The notes beneath the pieces were generated by a model. That model made no database searches and was not told the DNA's origin. It saw only the letters and a program-made list of their open reading frames with translations. A stretch of 27,734 bases of DNA. It comes from Flavobacteriales bacterium. GTDB lineage: Bacteria; Bacteroidota; Bacteroidia; Flavobacteriales; BACL11. Positions 8,162-15,448 of this stretch are shown one piece after another. Numbering within the stretch: the stretch's first letter is position 1; the number at the start of each line of letters is the position of its first letter. The DNA is taken from NCBI GenBank assembly GCA_018664745.1, contig JABJNS010000028.1, positions 1 to 27,734 on the forward strand, written 5' to 3'. The position numbers and the translations under genes were made by a program.

Positions 8162-9016
8162 CTAGTGTATATGCTTTTCAGCATGGTAAGAAGAACGAAC
8201 CAAAGGACTGCTTTCAACATGCTGAAAACCAAGAGAAAGACCTATCTCCTTATATTTATCAAATTGTTCAGGTGTAATAAATTCAACTACTGGTAAATGC
8301 TTTTTGGAAGGCTGTAAGTACTGCCCAATAGTCATAATTGAAACTCCAACCGCTCGTAAATCATGCATAGTTTCAACTATTTCCTCTTCTGTTTCACCTA
8401 AACCTAGCATAATTCCTGACTTAGTACGAATTCCACCTTCATGCAAAAACCTTAAAGTATCCATACTCCTATCGTATTTCGCTTGAATTCTCACTTTTTT
8501 AGTCAATCTTCTTACGGTTTCCATATTATGTGAAACCACTTCAGGAGCAACATCTATAATTGGTTGAATATCTTTTAATCTTCCTTTAAAATCAGGAATT
8601 AAGGTTTCCATAGTTGTTTTAGGATTCTCCTTTCGTATTTCATTAATTGTTTCCACCCAAATACTTGCGCCTCCATCTTTCAAATCATCACGATCAACAG
8701 AGGTGATAACGGCATGTTTTACTTCCATTAATTTAACTGAACGCGCTACTTTTTTAGGTTCTAAAATATCAACTGCTAATGGGCGACCCGTCATCACATT
8801 ACAAAAACCACAAGAACGAGTGCAAATATTACCCAGAATCATAAAGGTTGCAGTACCTGCACCCCAGCATTCCCCCATATTTGGGCAATTACCACTTTCG
8901 CAAATAGTATGCAAATCATGTGATTTAGTAATTCCTCTAACAGCTTTATAGGCTTGTCCAGTAGGCAACTTTACTTTTAGCCATTTTGGCTTTTTTATTT
9001 TTTCTACTTTTTCCAA
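8162..9016 (-). CDS. lipA: Lipoyl synthase
   Basis: Radical SAM enzyme that inserts two sulfurs into protein-bound octanoyl chains to make the lipoyl cofactor of pyruvate and 2-oxoglutarate dehydrogenases and the glycine cleavage system. All iron-sulfur ligands are visible: the auxiliary cluster CESGNCPNMGEC (Cys39, Cys44, Cys50) and the radical SAM motif CTRSCGFC (Cys65, Cys69, Cys72). The C-terminal RSSYHAEKH supplies the conserved serine that ligates the auxiliary cluster. At 284 residues it is a normal length. The start ATG is 10 bases downstream of a small lipoprotein gene on the same strand, so it probably shares that gene's promoter. No lipB is seen nearby. Confidence 0.97.
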   Translation of the reverse strand: MEKVEKIKKPKWLKVKLPTGQAYKAVRGITKSHDLHTICESGNCPNMGECWGAGTATFMILGNICTRSCGFCNVMTGRPLAVDILEPKKVARSVKLMEVKHAVITSVDRDDLKDGGASIWVETINEIRKENPKTTMETLIPDFKGRLKDIQPIIDVAPEVVSHNMETVRRLTKKVRIQAKYDRSMDTLRFLHEGGIRTKSGIMLGLGETEEEIVETMHDLRAVGVSIMTIGQYLQPSKKHLPVVEFITPEQFDKYKEIGLSLGFQHVESSPLVRSSYHAEKHIH

Positions 9017-9026
9017 AGAATATTTA

Positions 9027-9149
9027 TTAAGCTAGTGAAACAGATGAATCAACTTTAGTCACACCTGGACATTGATGACCATATACTGCACAGGAAGAAA
9101 GAAAACTAATTAATACGATTGCGATTGTAAAAAAGACTACTTTTTTCAT
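9027..9149 (-). CDS. Tiny lipoprotein (40 residues) upstream of lipA
   Basis: A short open frame starting at ATG 9149, with a start typical of Bacteroidota lipoproteins: two lysines, a hydrophobic core (VVFFTIAIVLISF) and the lipobox LSSC with the lipidation Cys at residue 20. The mature part would be only 21 residues, starting CAVYGHQCPG, with a second Cys at 27 and a short Ser/Val-rich tail ending in TAA. It would be exported by Sec, lipidated, cleaved by LspA and held in a membrane. It is transcribed toward lipA with a 10-base gap and has a -7 box (TATTTTTG) 17 bases upstream, which supports it being real. I do not recognise its function. Confidence 0.72.
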   Translation of the reverse strand: MKKVVFFTIAIVLISFLSSCAVYGHQCPGVTKVDSSVSLA

Positions 9150-9165
9150 TGAAAATAAATTTTGA

Positions 9166-9173
9166 CAAAAATA
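9166..9173 (-). promoter_or_regulatory. -7 promoter box for the small lipoprotein-lipA unit
   Basis: TATTTTTG on the - strand matches TAnnTTTG and lies 16 bases before the lipoprotein start at 9149. I see no clear -33 TTG at the proper distance. It shares a 62-base divergent region with the ung promoter. Confidence 0.5.
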
Positions 9174-9193
9174 CATTTTTAAAACATATTAGC

Positions 9194-9201
9194 TATCTTT
9201 G
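9194..9201 (+). promoter_or_regulatory. -7 promoter box for ung and the downstream operon
   Basis: TATCTTTG matches TAnnTTTG and ends 10 bases before the ung start codon, predicting a very short leader. No -33 TTG is seen 17-23 bases upstream. It is the only visible promoter for the gene run to 14692. Confidence 0.5.
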
Positions 9202-9211
9202 GAATTATTAA

Positions 9212-9913
9212 ATGAAAAAACTAAATCTACAACTTAATTCAGACTGGAAAACATTCTTGAAAGAGGAAATTAAATCAGATGATTTTAAGAAAATTATTTC
9301 TGAATTAAGTGCCGAAAGAAAACATCACACAATTTTTCCTGAAAATGAAATGATTTTTAACGCTTTTAATCAAACCAATATTGATGAATTAAAGGTTGTT
9401 ATTTTAGGACAAGACCCCTATCATGGAAAAGGGCAAGCACATGGACTTTCATTTTCAGTTCCTGAGGGAGTAAAAACACCTCCATCATTGCGCAATATAT
9501 TCAAAGAACTGAAAAGCGACTTAAACCTTCCTATTTCTAATAATGGCAACCTAAGCACTTGGGCAGAACAAGGTGTTCTACTTCTTAATTCCACCCTAAC
9601 CGTTAGAGAAAAAGAAGCAGGTTCTCATCAGAAAATAGGTTGGGAAATTTTTACAGATAGTATCATTAAAAAAATATCAGACAAAAAAGAAGGAATAATT
9701 TTCTTGCTTTGGGGTGCTTTTGCTCAAAAAAAATCAGCTTTAATAGACAAAGAAAAACATCATATATTAACTGCAGCTCACCCCTCTCCTTTTTCTGCTT
9801 ACAGAGGGTTTTTAGGCTGTAAGCATTTCTCAAAAACAAATAAAATACTTATTAACAATAACAAACAACCTATAAACTGGAAATTATGTTCAGAACCCTT
9901 AACCTTATTTTAA
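9212..9913 (+). CDS. ung: Uracil-DNA glycosylase (family 1)
   Basis: Removes uracil from DNA, starting base excision repair after cytosine deamination or dUMP incorporation. Family 1 signatures are present: GQDPYHG at 66-72 with the catalytic Asp68 and Tyr70, LLNSTLTV (124-131) with the uracil-reading Asn126, and HPSPFSAYRGF (190-200) with catalytic His190 and the minor-groove loop. At 233 residues it is standard length. It is the first gene of a dense eight-gene + strand run, and its last 28 bases overlap the next gene in another frame. Confidence 0.97.
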   Translation: MKKLNLQLNSDWKTFLKEEIKSDDFKKIISELSAERKHHTIFPENEMIFNAFNQTNIDELKVVILGQDPYHGKGQAHGLSFSVPEGVKTPPSLRNIFKELKSDLNLPISNNGNLSTWAEQGVLLLNSTLTVREKEAGSHQKIGWEIFTDSIIKKISDKKEGIIFLLWGAFAQKKSALIDKEKHHILTAAHPSPFSAYRGFLGCKHFSKTNKILINNNKQPINWKLCSEPLTLF

Positions 9914-10476
9914 TCAGCTTTATTAGCTTCAGCACACTTGGTCAAAACTCAATAATTGAACGTGCAAACAATTATTTAGAGAGTAAAGATGCTTTTGCAA
10001 ATGAAATACTCTATGTTTCTGTAAAGAATCAAAAGCTTTATCACTTACAAAAGGACAGCATTATTAAAGAATATATTATTTCAAGTTCGGCATACGGAAT
10101 AGGAAGTGAGGCTGGCAGTAACAAAACACCAATTGGACTACACAGAATAGTAGGTAAATTTGGGACTAAAACCCCTATAAATGGAAGAATGAAAGGAAGA
10201 GTATTTTATGGAGATATCGCAACCATATATACTGATGAGACAAAAAGTAAAACTGATGACATTACTAGCAGGATATTTTGGCTAGAAGGCAGGGAAAAAG
10301 GAAAGAACAAAGGAAAAGGAATTGATTCCTTTAGTCGTTACATTTACATACACGGAACATCAGAAGAAGGAAGGTTAGGAAAACCCGCTTCACATGGCTG
10401 TATAAGAATGAAAAATAAAGAAGTAATTGACTTGTATAAGCTAATAGAAGTTGGTACTTTAGTCCTCATTTTATAA
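9886..10476 (+). CDS. L,D-transpeptidase (YkuD-family) with signal peptide
   Basis: A 196-residue predicted periplasmic enzyme that acts on peptidoglycan stem peptides, either forming 3-3 cross-links or attaching or removing a partner. A signal peptide covers about residues 1-20 (LILISFISFSTLGQ). The YkuD domain spans about 40-196 and carries IHGT (155-158) and SHGCIRM (169-175), with the catalytic Cys172 plus His170 and Arg174. The start overlaps ung by 28 bases; moving it downstream would destroy the signal peptide, so the overlap looks real. The precise substrate cannot be told from sequence. Confidence 0.9.
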   Translation: MFRTLNLILISFISFSTLGQNSIIERANNYLESKDAFANEILYVSVKNQKLYHLQKDSIIKEYIISSSAYGIGSEAGSNKTPIGLHRIVGKFGTKTPINGRMKGRVFYGDIATIYTDETKSKTDDITSRIFWLEGREKGKNKGKGIDSFSRYIYIHGTSEEGRLGKPASHGCIRMKNKEVIDLYKLIEVGTLVLIL

Positions 10477-10491
10477 TTCAAAAAATCACTC

Positions 10492-11673
10492 ATGGAATAT
10501 TATGTACTAGCACTCTTGATTATTGGCGGATTTATGGCTATTTATTTTAAAAAAGAGGCTGTTCCTGAAAATAATTCAGAAGAATTAAAACTAAGAATTT
10601 CTGAATTAGAACAGAACTTAGCATCTAAAGAAATAGAGGCAAAACAACAGCAACAAAATATTGAAATTGCCAATGCAAAAACCAATGCTTTTGAACAAGT
10701 GAAAACTGAGAATGCTACCTTAAAGGAAAAATTATCCCATACTCAGCAAGAAAGAAATGATCTTAAGCACGAAAACATCTCATTGAAGAAAGAAGAAGAT
10801 AACAGAAATGAAACACTAAGAAAATCAGTTGAAGCCACCAACACGCTACAAGAAAGTTTGACTAAAGAAAAAGAAAGGTTGAATGATGTAAGAGTAAAAG
10901 AAACAGAACTAAGGATGGAGAAAATGAAAGCAACTTGGGGAGAACACGAAAAAGATATTGAAAATCACTTGCAACTTATTTGCAGAAATCATGTCATTAA
11001 ATATATTAGTCAAGAAGATTTTCCACACCCAAGAAACAAACCAGATAATTCCATAGAAATAATGGATCAAATGATTGTTTTTGATGCCAAAAGTCCTGCA
11101 AATGATGATCTAAGCAACTTCCCTAAATATATAAAATTGCAAACGGAAAGTCTAAAAAAGTATGCAAAGCATGATGATGTAAAAAAAGATTTATTCCTAG
11201 TAATTCCATCTAACACTTTACAGGTTATTAATCAGTTCACTTATAATATTGGCGACTATAATGTATACATCATCACCAAAGATGCTTTAGAACCTATCAT
11301 CCTAAGTCTTAAAAAGATAGAGGAATACGAATTTGCCGATAAATTAAGTCCTGAAGAACGAGACAATGTATGCAGGATTATTGGGAAATTTGCCCACACA
11401 ACCAAAAGAAGAATACAGATTGACCAGTTTTTTGCAGAAGAATTTTTAGACACCCTTAATAAAGCAGGAACACAATTACCAAGAGAGATTTTAGAAAGTG
11501 TAATTCAGTTTGAAAATGCAGAGAAGCTAAATCCTCCAATGGAAAAAAGAAAGAAACAAATCCTAACCAAGGATTTAAAAGCTAAATCAGAAGAAATTAA
11601 AAAAGAAATAGAGCTCAGAAATATCCCTGAGATTACCACTCAAATTGAGTTTAAAGAAGATAATAATGCATAA
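10492..11673 (+). CDS. RmuC-like membrane-anchored coiled-coil protein
   Basis: A 393-residue protein laid out like RmuC: an N-terminal membrane segment (residues 3-18), a long coiled coil (about 28-145) and a C-terminal domain of the PD-(D/E)xK nuclease fold. The possible active-site residues are PD at 184-185 and D198-A-K200 in a strand (MIVFDAKSP). Further RmuC-like features are the strand KDLFLVIPSNTLQ (232-244) and a YNVYIITKDAL segment (257-266) followed by a helical tail. RmuC proteins are linked to limiting DNA rearrangement and recombination, with unclear biochemistry. Similarity to classical RmuC looks distant, so this may be a lineage-specific relative. It sits 15 bases after the transpeptidase gene and overlaps rlmB by 8 bases. 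Confidence 0.6.
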   Translation: MEYYVLALLIIGGFMAIYFKKEAVPENNSEELKLRISELEQNLASKEIEAKQQQQNIEIANAKTNAFEQVKTENATLKEKLSHTQQERNDLKHENISLKKEEDNRNETLRKSVEATNTLQESLTKEKERLNDVRVKETELRMEKMKATWGEHEKDIENHLQLICRNHVIKYISQEDFPHPRNKPDNSIEIMDQMIVFDAKSPANDDLSNFPKYIKLQTESLKKYAKHDDVKKDLFLVIPSNTLQVINQFTYNIGDYNVYIITKDALEPIILSLKKIEEYEFADKLSPEERDNVCRIIGKFAHTTKRRIQIDQFFAEEFLDTLNKAGTQLPREILESVIQFENAEKLNPPMEKRKKQILTKDLKAKSEEIKKEIELRNIPEITTQIEFKEDNNA

Positions 11674-12409
11674 ATCAGAAGAAAAAAATTATATATTTGG
11701 TATCCGTGCCATAATTGAAGCAGTACAAGCCGGGAAAACAATTGACAAACTATTTATCCAAAAAGGACTGCATAACGATTTGTTTGCAGAACTCTGGAAA
11801 TTGGTGCGTGAAAAGAGAATAAATTACAAACATGTTCCTTTAGAGAAAATCAATCGCTTAACAAGAAAAAATCACCAAGGAGTTTTTGCGTTTATCTCGC
11901 CAATCGATTTTCATAATATTGAAGATGTAGTCCCAAATTTATACGAACAAGGGAAAAATCCTCTTGTTTTAGTTTTAGATAGAATTACAGATGTAAGAAA
12001 CTTTGGAGCAATTGCTCGTACTGCTGAATGTGCAGGAGTAGATGCCATTATAATCCCTGAACAAAATGCTGCTGCCATTAATGCTGATGCAATAAAAACC
12101 TCAGCTGGAGCATTGCATAAAATTACGGTTTGCCGTACTTGGAATTTGAAATTGGCTTTACAATTTATGAAAGATAGTGGCATACAATTGGTTGGTTGTA
12201 CTGAAAAAACACAAGATAATATGTATAAGCCGGACTACACTCCACCAACTGCAATTATTATGGGATCGGAGGAAGATGGTGTTTCTCCTGAATTTTTAAA
12301 AATGTGTGATGCAAGAGCAAAAATCCCTATGGCTGGGAAAATTGCTTCTTTAAATGTGTCGGTAGCGACTGGTGTTATTTTATATGAAGCATTAAGACAG
12401 AGAGGGTAA
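11666..12409 (+). CDS. rlmB: 23S rRNA (guanosine-2'-O-)-methyltransferase, TrmH/SpoU family
   Basis: SPOUT-class methyltransferase expected to methylate the ribose of a guanosine in 23S rRNA (G2251 in E. coli). An N-terminal RNA-binding domain (YIFGIRAIIEAV, then the HQGVFAF region) is followed by the SPOUT knot with the three family motifs: RITDVRNFGAIARTAECAG, IIMGSEEDGVSPEFL and KIPMAGKIASLNVSVATGVI. The length is 247 residues from the ATG at 11666; an in-frame TTG at 11645 lies deeper inside the upstream gene and is less likely. Target assignment is by family and could be another 2'-O site. The next gene begins immediately after the stop. Confidence 0.92.
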   Translation: MHKSEEKNYIFGIRAIIEAVQAGKTIDKLFIQKGLHNDLFAELWKLVREKRINYKHVPLEKINRLTRKNHQGVFAFISPIDFHNIEDVVPNLYEQGKNPLVLVLDRITDVRNFGAIARTAECAGVDAIIIPEQNAAAINADAIKTSAGALHKITVCRTWNLKLALQFMKDSGIQLVGCTEKTQDNMYKPDYTPPTAIIMGSEEDGVSPEFLKMCDARAKIPMAGKIASLNVSVATGVILYEALRQRG

Positions 12410-12754
12410 ATGACCCTTGACCATTTCAGAGAATATTGCCTTTCGTTTAAAGGGACAACAGAAGAATTACCTTTTGATGAAAACACTTTAGTTTTCAAAG
12501 TCCTTGGAAAAATGTTTGCCCTTTGCAATATGATGTCGTTTGAATTTACAAACCTGAAATGTGATCCTGAAAAAGCAGTAAACCTAAGAGAAGAACATAC
12601 GGAAGTAACTCCTGCTTGGCACATGAATAAAAAACACTGGAATTCAGTTAGTTTTATGGGAGATTTAAGCGATCAACAAATTGAAAATTGGATTGAAGAT
12701 TCCTATAACTTAGTGGTAAAAAATATGCCTAAAAAATTAAGAGAACAATTATGA
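12410..12754 (+). CDS. MmcQ/YjbR-family protein
   Basis: A 114-residue protein of the YjbR fold, which resembles the double-wing DNA-binding/CyaY-like fold. Typical signs are the N-terminal CLSFKGTTEELPFDENTLVFKV, a central EFTNLKCDPEKA strand-helix, and the closing TPAWHMNKKHWNSV, the conserved W-H-x-N-K-x-H-W motif of the family. The biochemical role is not established; DNA binding has been proposed from structure. It starts directly at the base after the rlmB stop and overlaps the following gene by 4 bases (ATGA). Confidence 0.9.
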   Translation: MTLDHFREYCLSFKGTTEELPFDENTLVFKVLGKMFALCNMMSFEFTNLKCDPEKAVNLREEHTEVTPAWHMNKKHWNSVSFMGDLSDQQIENWIEDSYNLVVKNMPKKLREQL

Positions 12755-13473
12755 GTTGGTTTGCAAACTGGTTTGACTCCCCCTATTATCATACCCTCTA
12801 CAAAAATAGAGACGAAAAAGAAGCGCAAGTTTTTATTGATAATTTAGTCCAGCATTTACAAGCCCCTAAAGGGAGTACGCTCATTGATATTGCTTGCGGA
12901 AAAGGAAGGCATGCCACTTATTTCAATTCTTTAGGATTGGATGTTGTTGGGGTGGATTTATCGCCCAACAGCATTGCTTCTGCTACAAAAAATGAAAATG
13001 CAACTTTACAATTTGCAGTACATGATATGCGTGAGGTATATCAAAAAAACAACTTTGATGTTGTTACTAATTTATTTACCTCTTTTGGTTATTTTGAAGA
13101 TAATACTGACGAGCAAAAAGCCATCAATGCTATGGCTAGCAATTTAAAATCAGGAGGAATTTTGATTATTGATTTTATGAATGTAAAAAAGGTAATTGCT
13201 AATTTAGTACTAGAAGAACAAAAGATTATTGATGGCATACTATTTAATATCACTAGAACAGTAGAGAACGGACATATTATTAAGGATATTGAAATTATTG
13301 ATGGAACCGAAAAACAACATTTTCAAGAAAAAGTAAAGGCAATCACTTTAGCTGATTATTCTAATTTTATCAGTAAGGCAGAGCTAAAAATAATTGATAT
13401 CTTTGGCAACTATAAATTGGACAGTTTTGATGAAGATACTGCCGACCGTTTAATACTAATTTGTAAGAAATGA
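12751..13473 (+). CDS. Class I SAM-dependent methyltransferase
   Basis: A 240-residue Rossmann-fold methyltransferase. Motif I is IDIACGKGRHA (45-55), which binds the SAM methionine part, and VVGVDLSPNSI (65-75) holds the acidic residue for the ribose. The downstream strand-4 region FDVVTNLFTSFGYF is typical of small-molecule methyltransferases of the methyltransf_25/11 type. The N-terminal WFDSPYYHTLY is commonly seen in this Bacteroidota family. The substrate is unknown. It overlaps both neighbours by 4 bases, so translation is probably coupled. Confidence 0.85.
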   Translation: MSWFANWFDSPYYHTLYKNRDEKEAQVFIDNLVQHLQAPKGSTLIDIACGKGRHATYFNSLGLDVVGVDLSPNSIASATKNENATLQFAVHDMREVYQKNNFDVVTNLFTSFGYFEDNTDEQKAINAMASNLKSGGILIIDFMNVKKVIANLVLEEQKIIDGILFNITRTVENGHIIKDIEIIDGTEKQHFQEKVKAITLADYSNFISKAELKIIDIFGNYKLDSFDEDTADRLILICKK

Positions 13474-14162
13474 ATTTAACAACACTAGGACTATTATTTG
13501 CATCTGTTATTGCAGGAGCAATTGTAGTAGAAATTTTTAAACCTAAAAAAAGTAGGAACATCCAAATCCTACTTACTTTCAGTGGAGCTTATTTGTTAGC
13601 CGTAAGTGTTTTACACTTATTACCAGAAATCTTTCATCACAATACTAATCAAAATATTGGACTCTTTATTTTAGGAGGTTTCTTAATCCAGATCTTATTA
13701 GAATATTTTTCACAAGGAATAGAACATGGTCATTTTCATAAGAGTAATGTAATTCCTTTTTCAGTGCTCATCAGCCTTTGCTTACACGCACTATTAGAAG
13801 GAGTTCCTTTAGGAGGACACTTACATCATCACGCACACAATGCCTTACTTACAGGAATTGTATTACACAAAATGCCAGTTGCCATTGTTTTAATGACCTT
13901 ATTCCTTCAAAGCAATATCAGTAAAACAAGAGCCTATTTTTATCTATTACTTTTTGCCTTAATGGCTCCACTTGGCGTTTTTGCAGGAAGTCTTTTCACA
14001 ACACTTGCTAATTATCACAATGAAGTAATGGCAATTGTAATTGGTATCTTTTTACACATTTCCACCACTATTCTATTTGAAAGTAGTGAGGGACATAAGT
14101 TTAGTAGCCAAAAGATTTTAGCAATTATTGTAGGGTCAGTTATTGCTATATTTAGTATTTAA
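13470..14162 (+). CDS. ZIP-family divalent metal transporter
   Basis: A 230-residue inner-membrane protein with about 7-8 hydrophobic segments and the ZIP signature in two central helices: HALLEG (106-111) and HKMPVA (133-138). The loops are rich in histidine (HGHFH at 86-90; HLHHHAH at 117-123), fitting binding of zinc, iron or a similar metal. Compared with the classical HNxPEG and HEIPHE motifs, the Asn, the Glu and the second His are replaced (Ala107, Lys134, Val137), so the metal site is reduced; see findings. Metal and transport direction cannot be told from sequence. It overlaps its neighbours by 4 bases and 1 base. Confidence 0.82.
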   Translation: MNLTTLGLLFASVIAGAIVVEIFKPKKSRNIQILLTFSGAYLLAVSVLHLLPEIFHHNTNQNIGLFILGGFLIQILLEYFSQGIEHGHFHKSNVIPFSVLISLCLHALLEGVPLGGHLHHHAHNALLTGIVLHKMPVAIVLMTLFLQSNISKTRAYFYLLLFALMAPLGVFAGSLFTTLANYHNEVMAIVIGIFLHISTTILFESSEGHKFSSQKILAIIVGSVIAIFSI

Positions 14163-14692
14163 TGAATCATAAGTATATAATTACTGGTGCTCCTGGAACA
14201 GGGAAAACAGCAATAATTAAAGCACTAAAAAAAGAAGGACATTCATGTGCTGAAGAAATCTCTCGAACAATAATAACCCAGCAAATTGCAAGTGGTGGTG
14301 ATGCCTTGCCTTGGAAAAACTTAGCCGCTTTTTCTCAGCAAGTAATCGCCCTTAGGAAAGCACAACACACGAACGCTCCACAAGGAAAAACTCATTTTTT
14401 TGACAGAGGAATTATTGATGTAATTGCCTACCTAAGACATGACAACCTAGCAGTAAATAATGAAATCCTAGAAATGGTAAAAAAATTCCCTTACAATACA
14501 ATTGTTTTTTACACGCCTATTTGGGAAGAAATTTATGTAACCGATACTGAAAGAAAAGAAGATATCCTTACCGCAAAGAATATAGAGAAAGTTTTACTCA
14601 CTACTTACCAATCCTTTGGTTACACTTTGGTGGAAGTTCCTAAATTATCCGTTAGTGAACGAACTGCTTTTATTCTATCCAAACTGAAATAA
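14162..14692 (+). CDS. Small P-loop ATPase (AAA_28-type)
   Basis: A 176-residue P-loop protein with Walker A GAPGTGKT (9-16) at the extreme N-terminus, a FFDRGIIDVIAYL segment (about 80-92) that supplies the acidic Walker B-like residue, and a C-terminal part resembling the AAA_28/NadR-like nucleotide kinase group. Such proteins are common and mostly uncharacterised; a nucleoside or small-molecule kinase role is plausible but not shown. The start overlaps the ZIP stop by one base (TAATG). It closes the dense run that begins with ung; the next gene has its own promoter box. Confidence 0.75.
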   Translation: MNHKYIITGAPGTGKTAIIKALKKEGHSCAEEISRTIITQQIASGGDALPWKNLAAFSQQVIALRKAQHTNAPQGKTHFFDRGIIDVIAYLRHDNLAVNNEILEMVKKFPYNTIVFYTPIWEEIYVTDTERKEDILTAKNIEKVLLTTYQSFGYTLVEVPKLSVSERTAFILSKLK

Positions 14693-14708
14693 TAAGGAAG
14701 ATTTTATG

Positions 14709-14716
14709 TAGTTTTG
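14709..14716 (+). promoter_or_regulatory. -7 promoter box for the peroxiredoxin gene
   Basis: TAGTTTTG matches TAnnTTTG, 32 bases before the peroxiredoxin start and just after the end of the preceding operon. No TTG is seen at the proper distance upstream. Confidence 0.45.
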
Positions 14717-14748
14717 CAGAAATTTAATAATTAAAAAAATAAGAAATT

Positions 14749-15381
14749 ATGTCAATATTAATCGGTAAAAAAGCACCTTCATTTTCTGCACAAGCAGTGG
14801 TTAATGGTGGAGAATTTGTAAAAGGATATTCATTAGAGCAATTTGTAGGAGAAAAGCCAGTTTTATTTTTCTTTTACCCAAAGGATTTTACTTTTGTTTG
14901 CCCAACAGAATTATTTGCATTTCAAAATAAATTAGCTGAATTTGAAGCAAGAGGATGTGCAGTAGTTGCTTGTTCAACTGATACAGAACAGTCGCACTGG
15001 GGATGGTTACAAATGCCTAAAGCAGAGGGAGGAATTCAAGGAATTACTTACCCATTAGTTGCTGATACTGACAAAACTATCTCAGCAAACTTTGGTGTAT
15101 TAGCTGGAGAATATGAGTTAGATGAAAACGATAATATGATTGCTAATGGACCAATGATTGCTTTTAGAGGTTTATTCTTAATTGACAAAAATGGAGTAGT
15201 ACAACACCAAGTAGTTAATAATTTCCCATTAGGAAGAAATGTTGATGAAGCTTTAAGAATGGTTGACGCTTTACAACACTTTGAAGAAAATGGAGAGGTT
15301 TGTCCTGCAAACTGGAGCAAAGGACAAGATGCAATGAAAGAATCGCATGAAGGAGTTGCTGATTACTTATCAAAGCACTAA
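14749..15381 (+). CDS. Typical 2-Cys peroxiredoxin (Prx1/AhpC group)
   Basis: Cytoplasmic thiol peroxidase that reduces hydrogen peroxide and organic peroxides. The peroxidatic Cys51 sits in FTFVCPTEL (47-55) and the resolving Cys185 in GEVCPANW (182-189), the Prx1-group arrangement. YPLVADTDKTISANFGVL and AFRGLFLIDKNGVV are further family blocks. The length of 210 residues is normal. There is no AhpF next to it, so reduction probably depends on thioredoxin. It stands alone between a promoter box and a strong terminator, suggesting independent and possibly high expression. Confidence 0.95.
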   Translation: MSILIGKKAPSFSAQAVVNGGEFVKGYSLEQFVGEKPVLFFFYPKDFTFVCPTELFAFQNKLAEFEARGCAVVACSTDTEQSHWGWLQMPKAEGGIQGITYPLVADTDKTISANFGVLAGEYELDENDNMIANGPMIAFRGLFLIDKNGVVQHQVVNNFPLGRNVDEALRMVDALQHFEENGEVCPANWSKGQDAMKESHEGVADYLSKH

Positions 15382-15409
15382 GAAAGAAAAACAAACATAT
15401 AAAATAGAG

Positions 15410-15434
15410 AAGCCTGCATTTTGCAGGCTTTTTT
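15410..15434 (+). terminator. Intrinsic terminator after the peroxiredoxin gene
   Basis: A perfect 9-bp stem AAGCCTGCA / TGCAGGCTT with a 3-base loop, followed by TTTT. It ends only 14 bases before the next start codon, with a promoter box in between. Confidence 0.88.
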
Positions 15435-15436
15435 AT

Positions 15437-15444
15437 TACCTTTG
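15437..15444 (+). promoter_or_regulatory. -7 promoter box immediately before the DUF4442 gene
   Basis: TACCTTTG matches TAnnTTTG, starts 2 bases after the peroxiredoxin terminator and ends 4 bases before the ATG at 15449. If used, transcription would start at or next to the ATG, giving a leaderless or nearly leaderless mRNA. The nearest TTG (15421-15423) is only 13 bases upstream, shorter than usual. Confidence 0.45.
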
Positions 15445-15448
15445 ATTT

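Noticed and set aside
8145..8167. Weak inverted repeat CACTA/TAGTG at the end of lipA as a terminator
   Set aside because: Only a 5-bp AT-rich stem that includes the stop codon, with an interrupted T-run; not enough to call.
12235..12624. Reverse-strand open frame of 129 codons across the rlmB/yjbR junction
   Set aside because: It runs opposite two recognised genes and the translation resembles no protein family; shadow frame.
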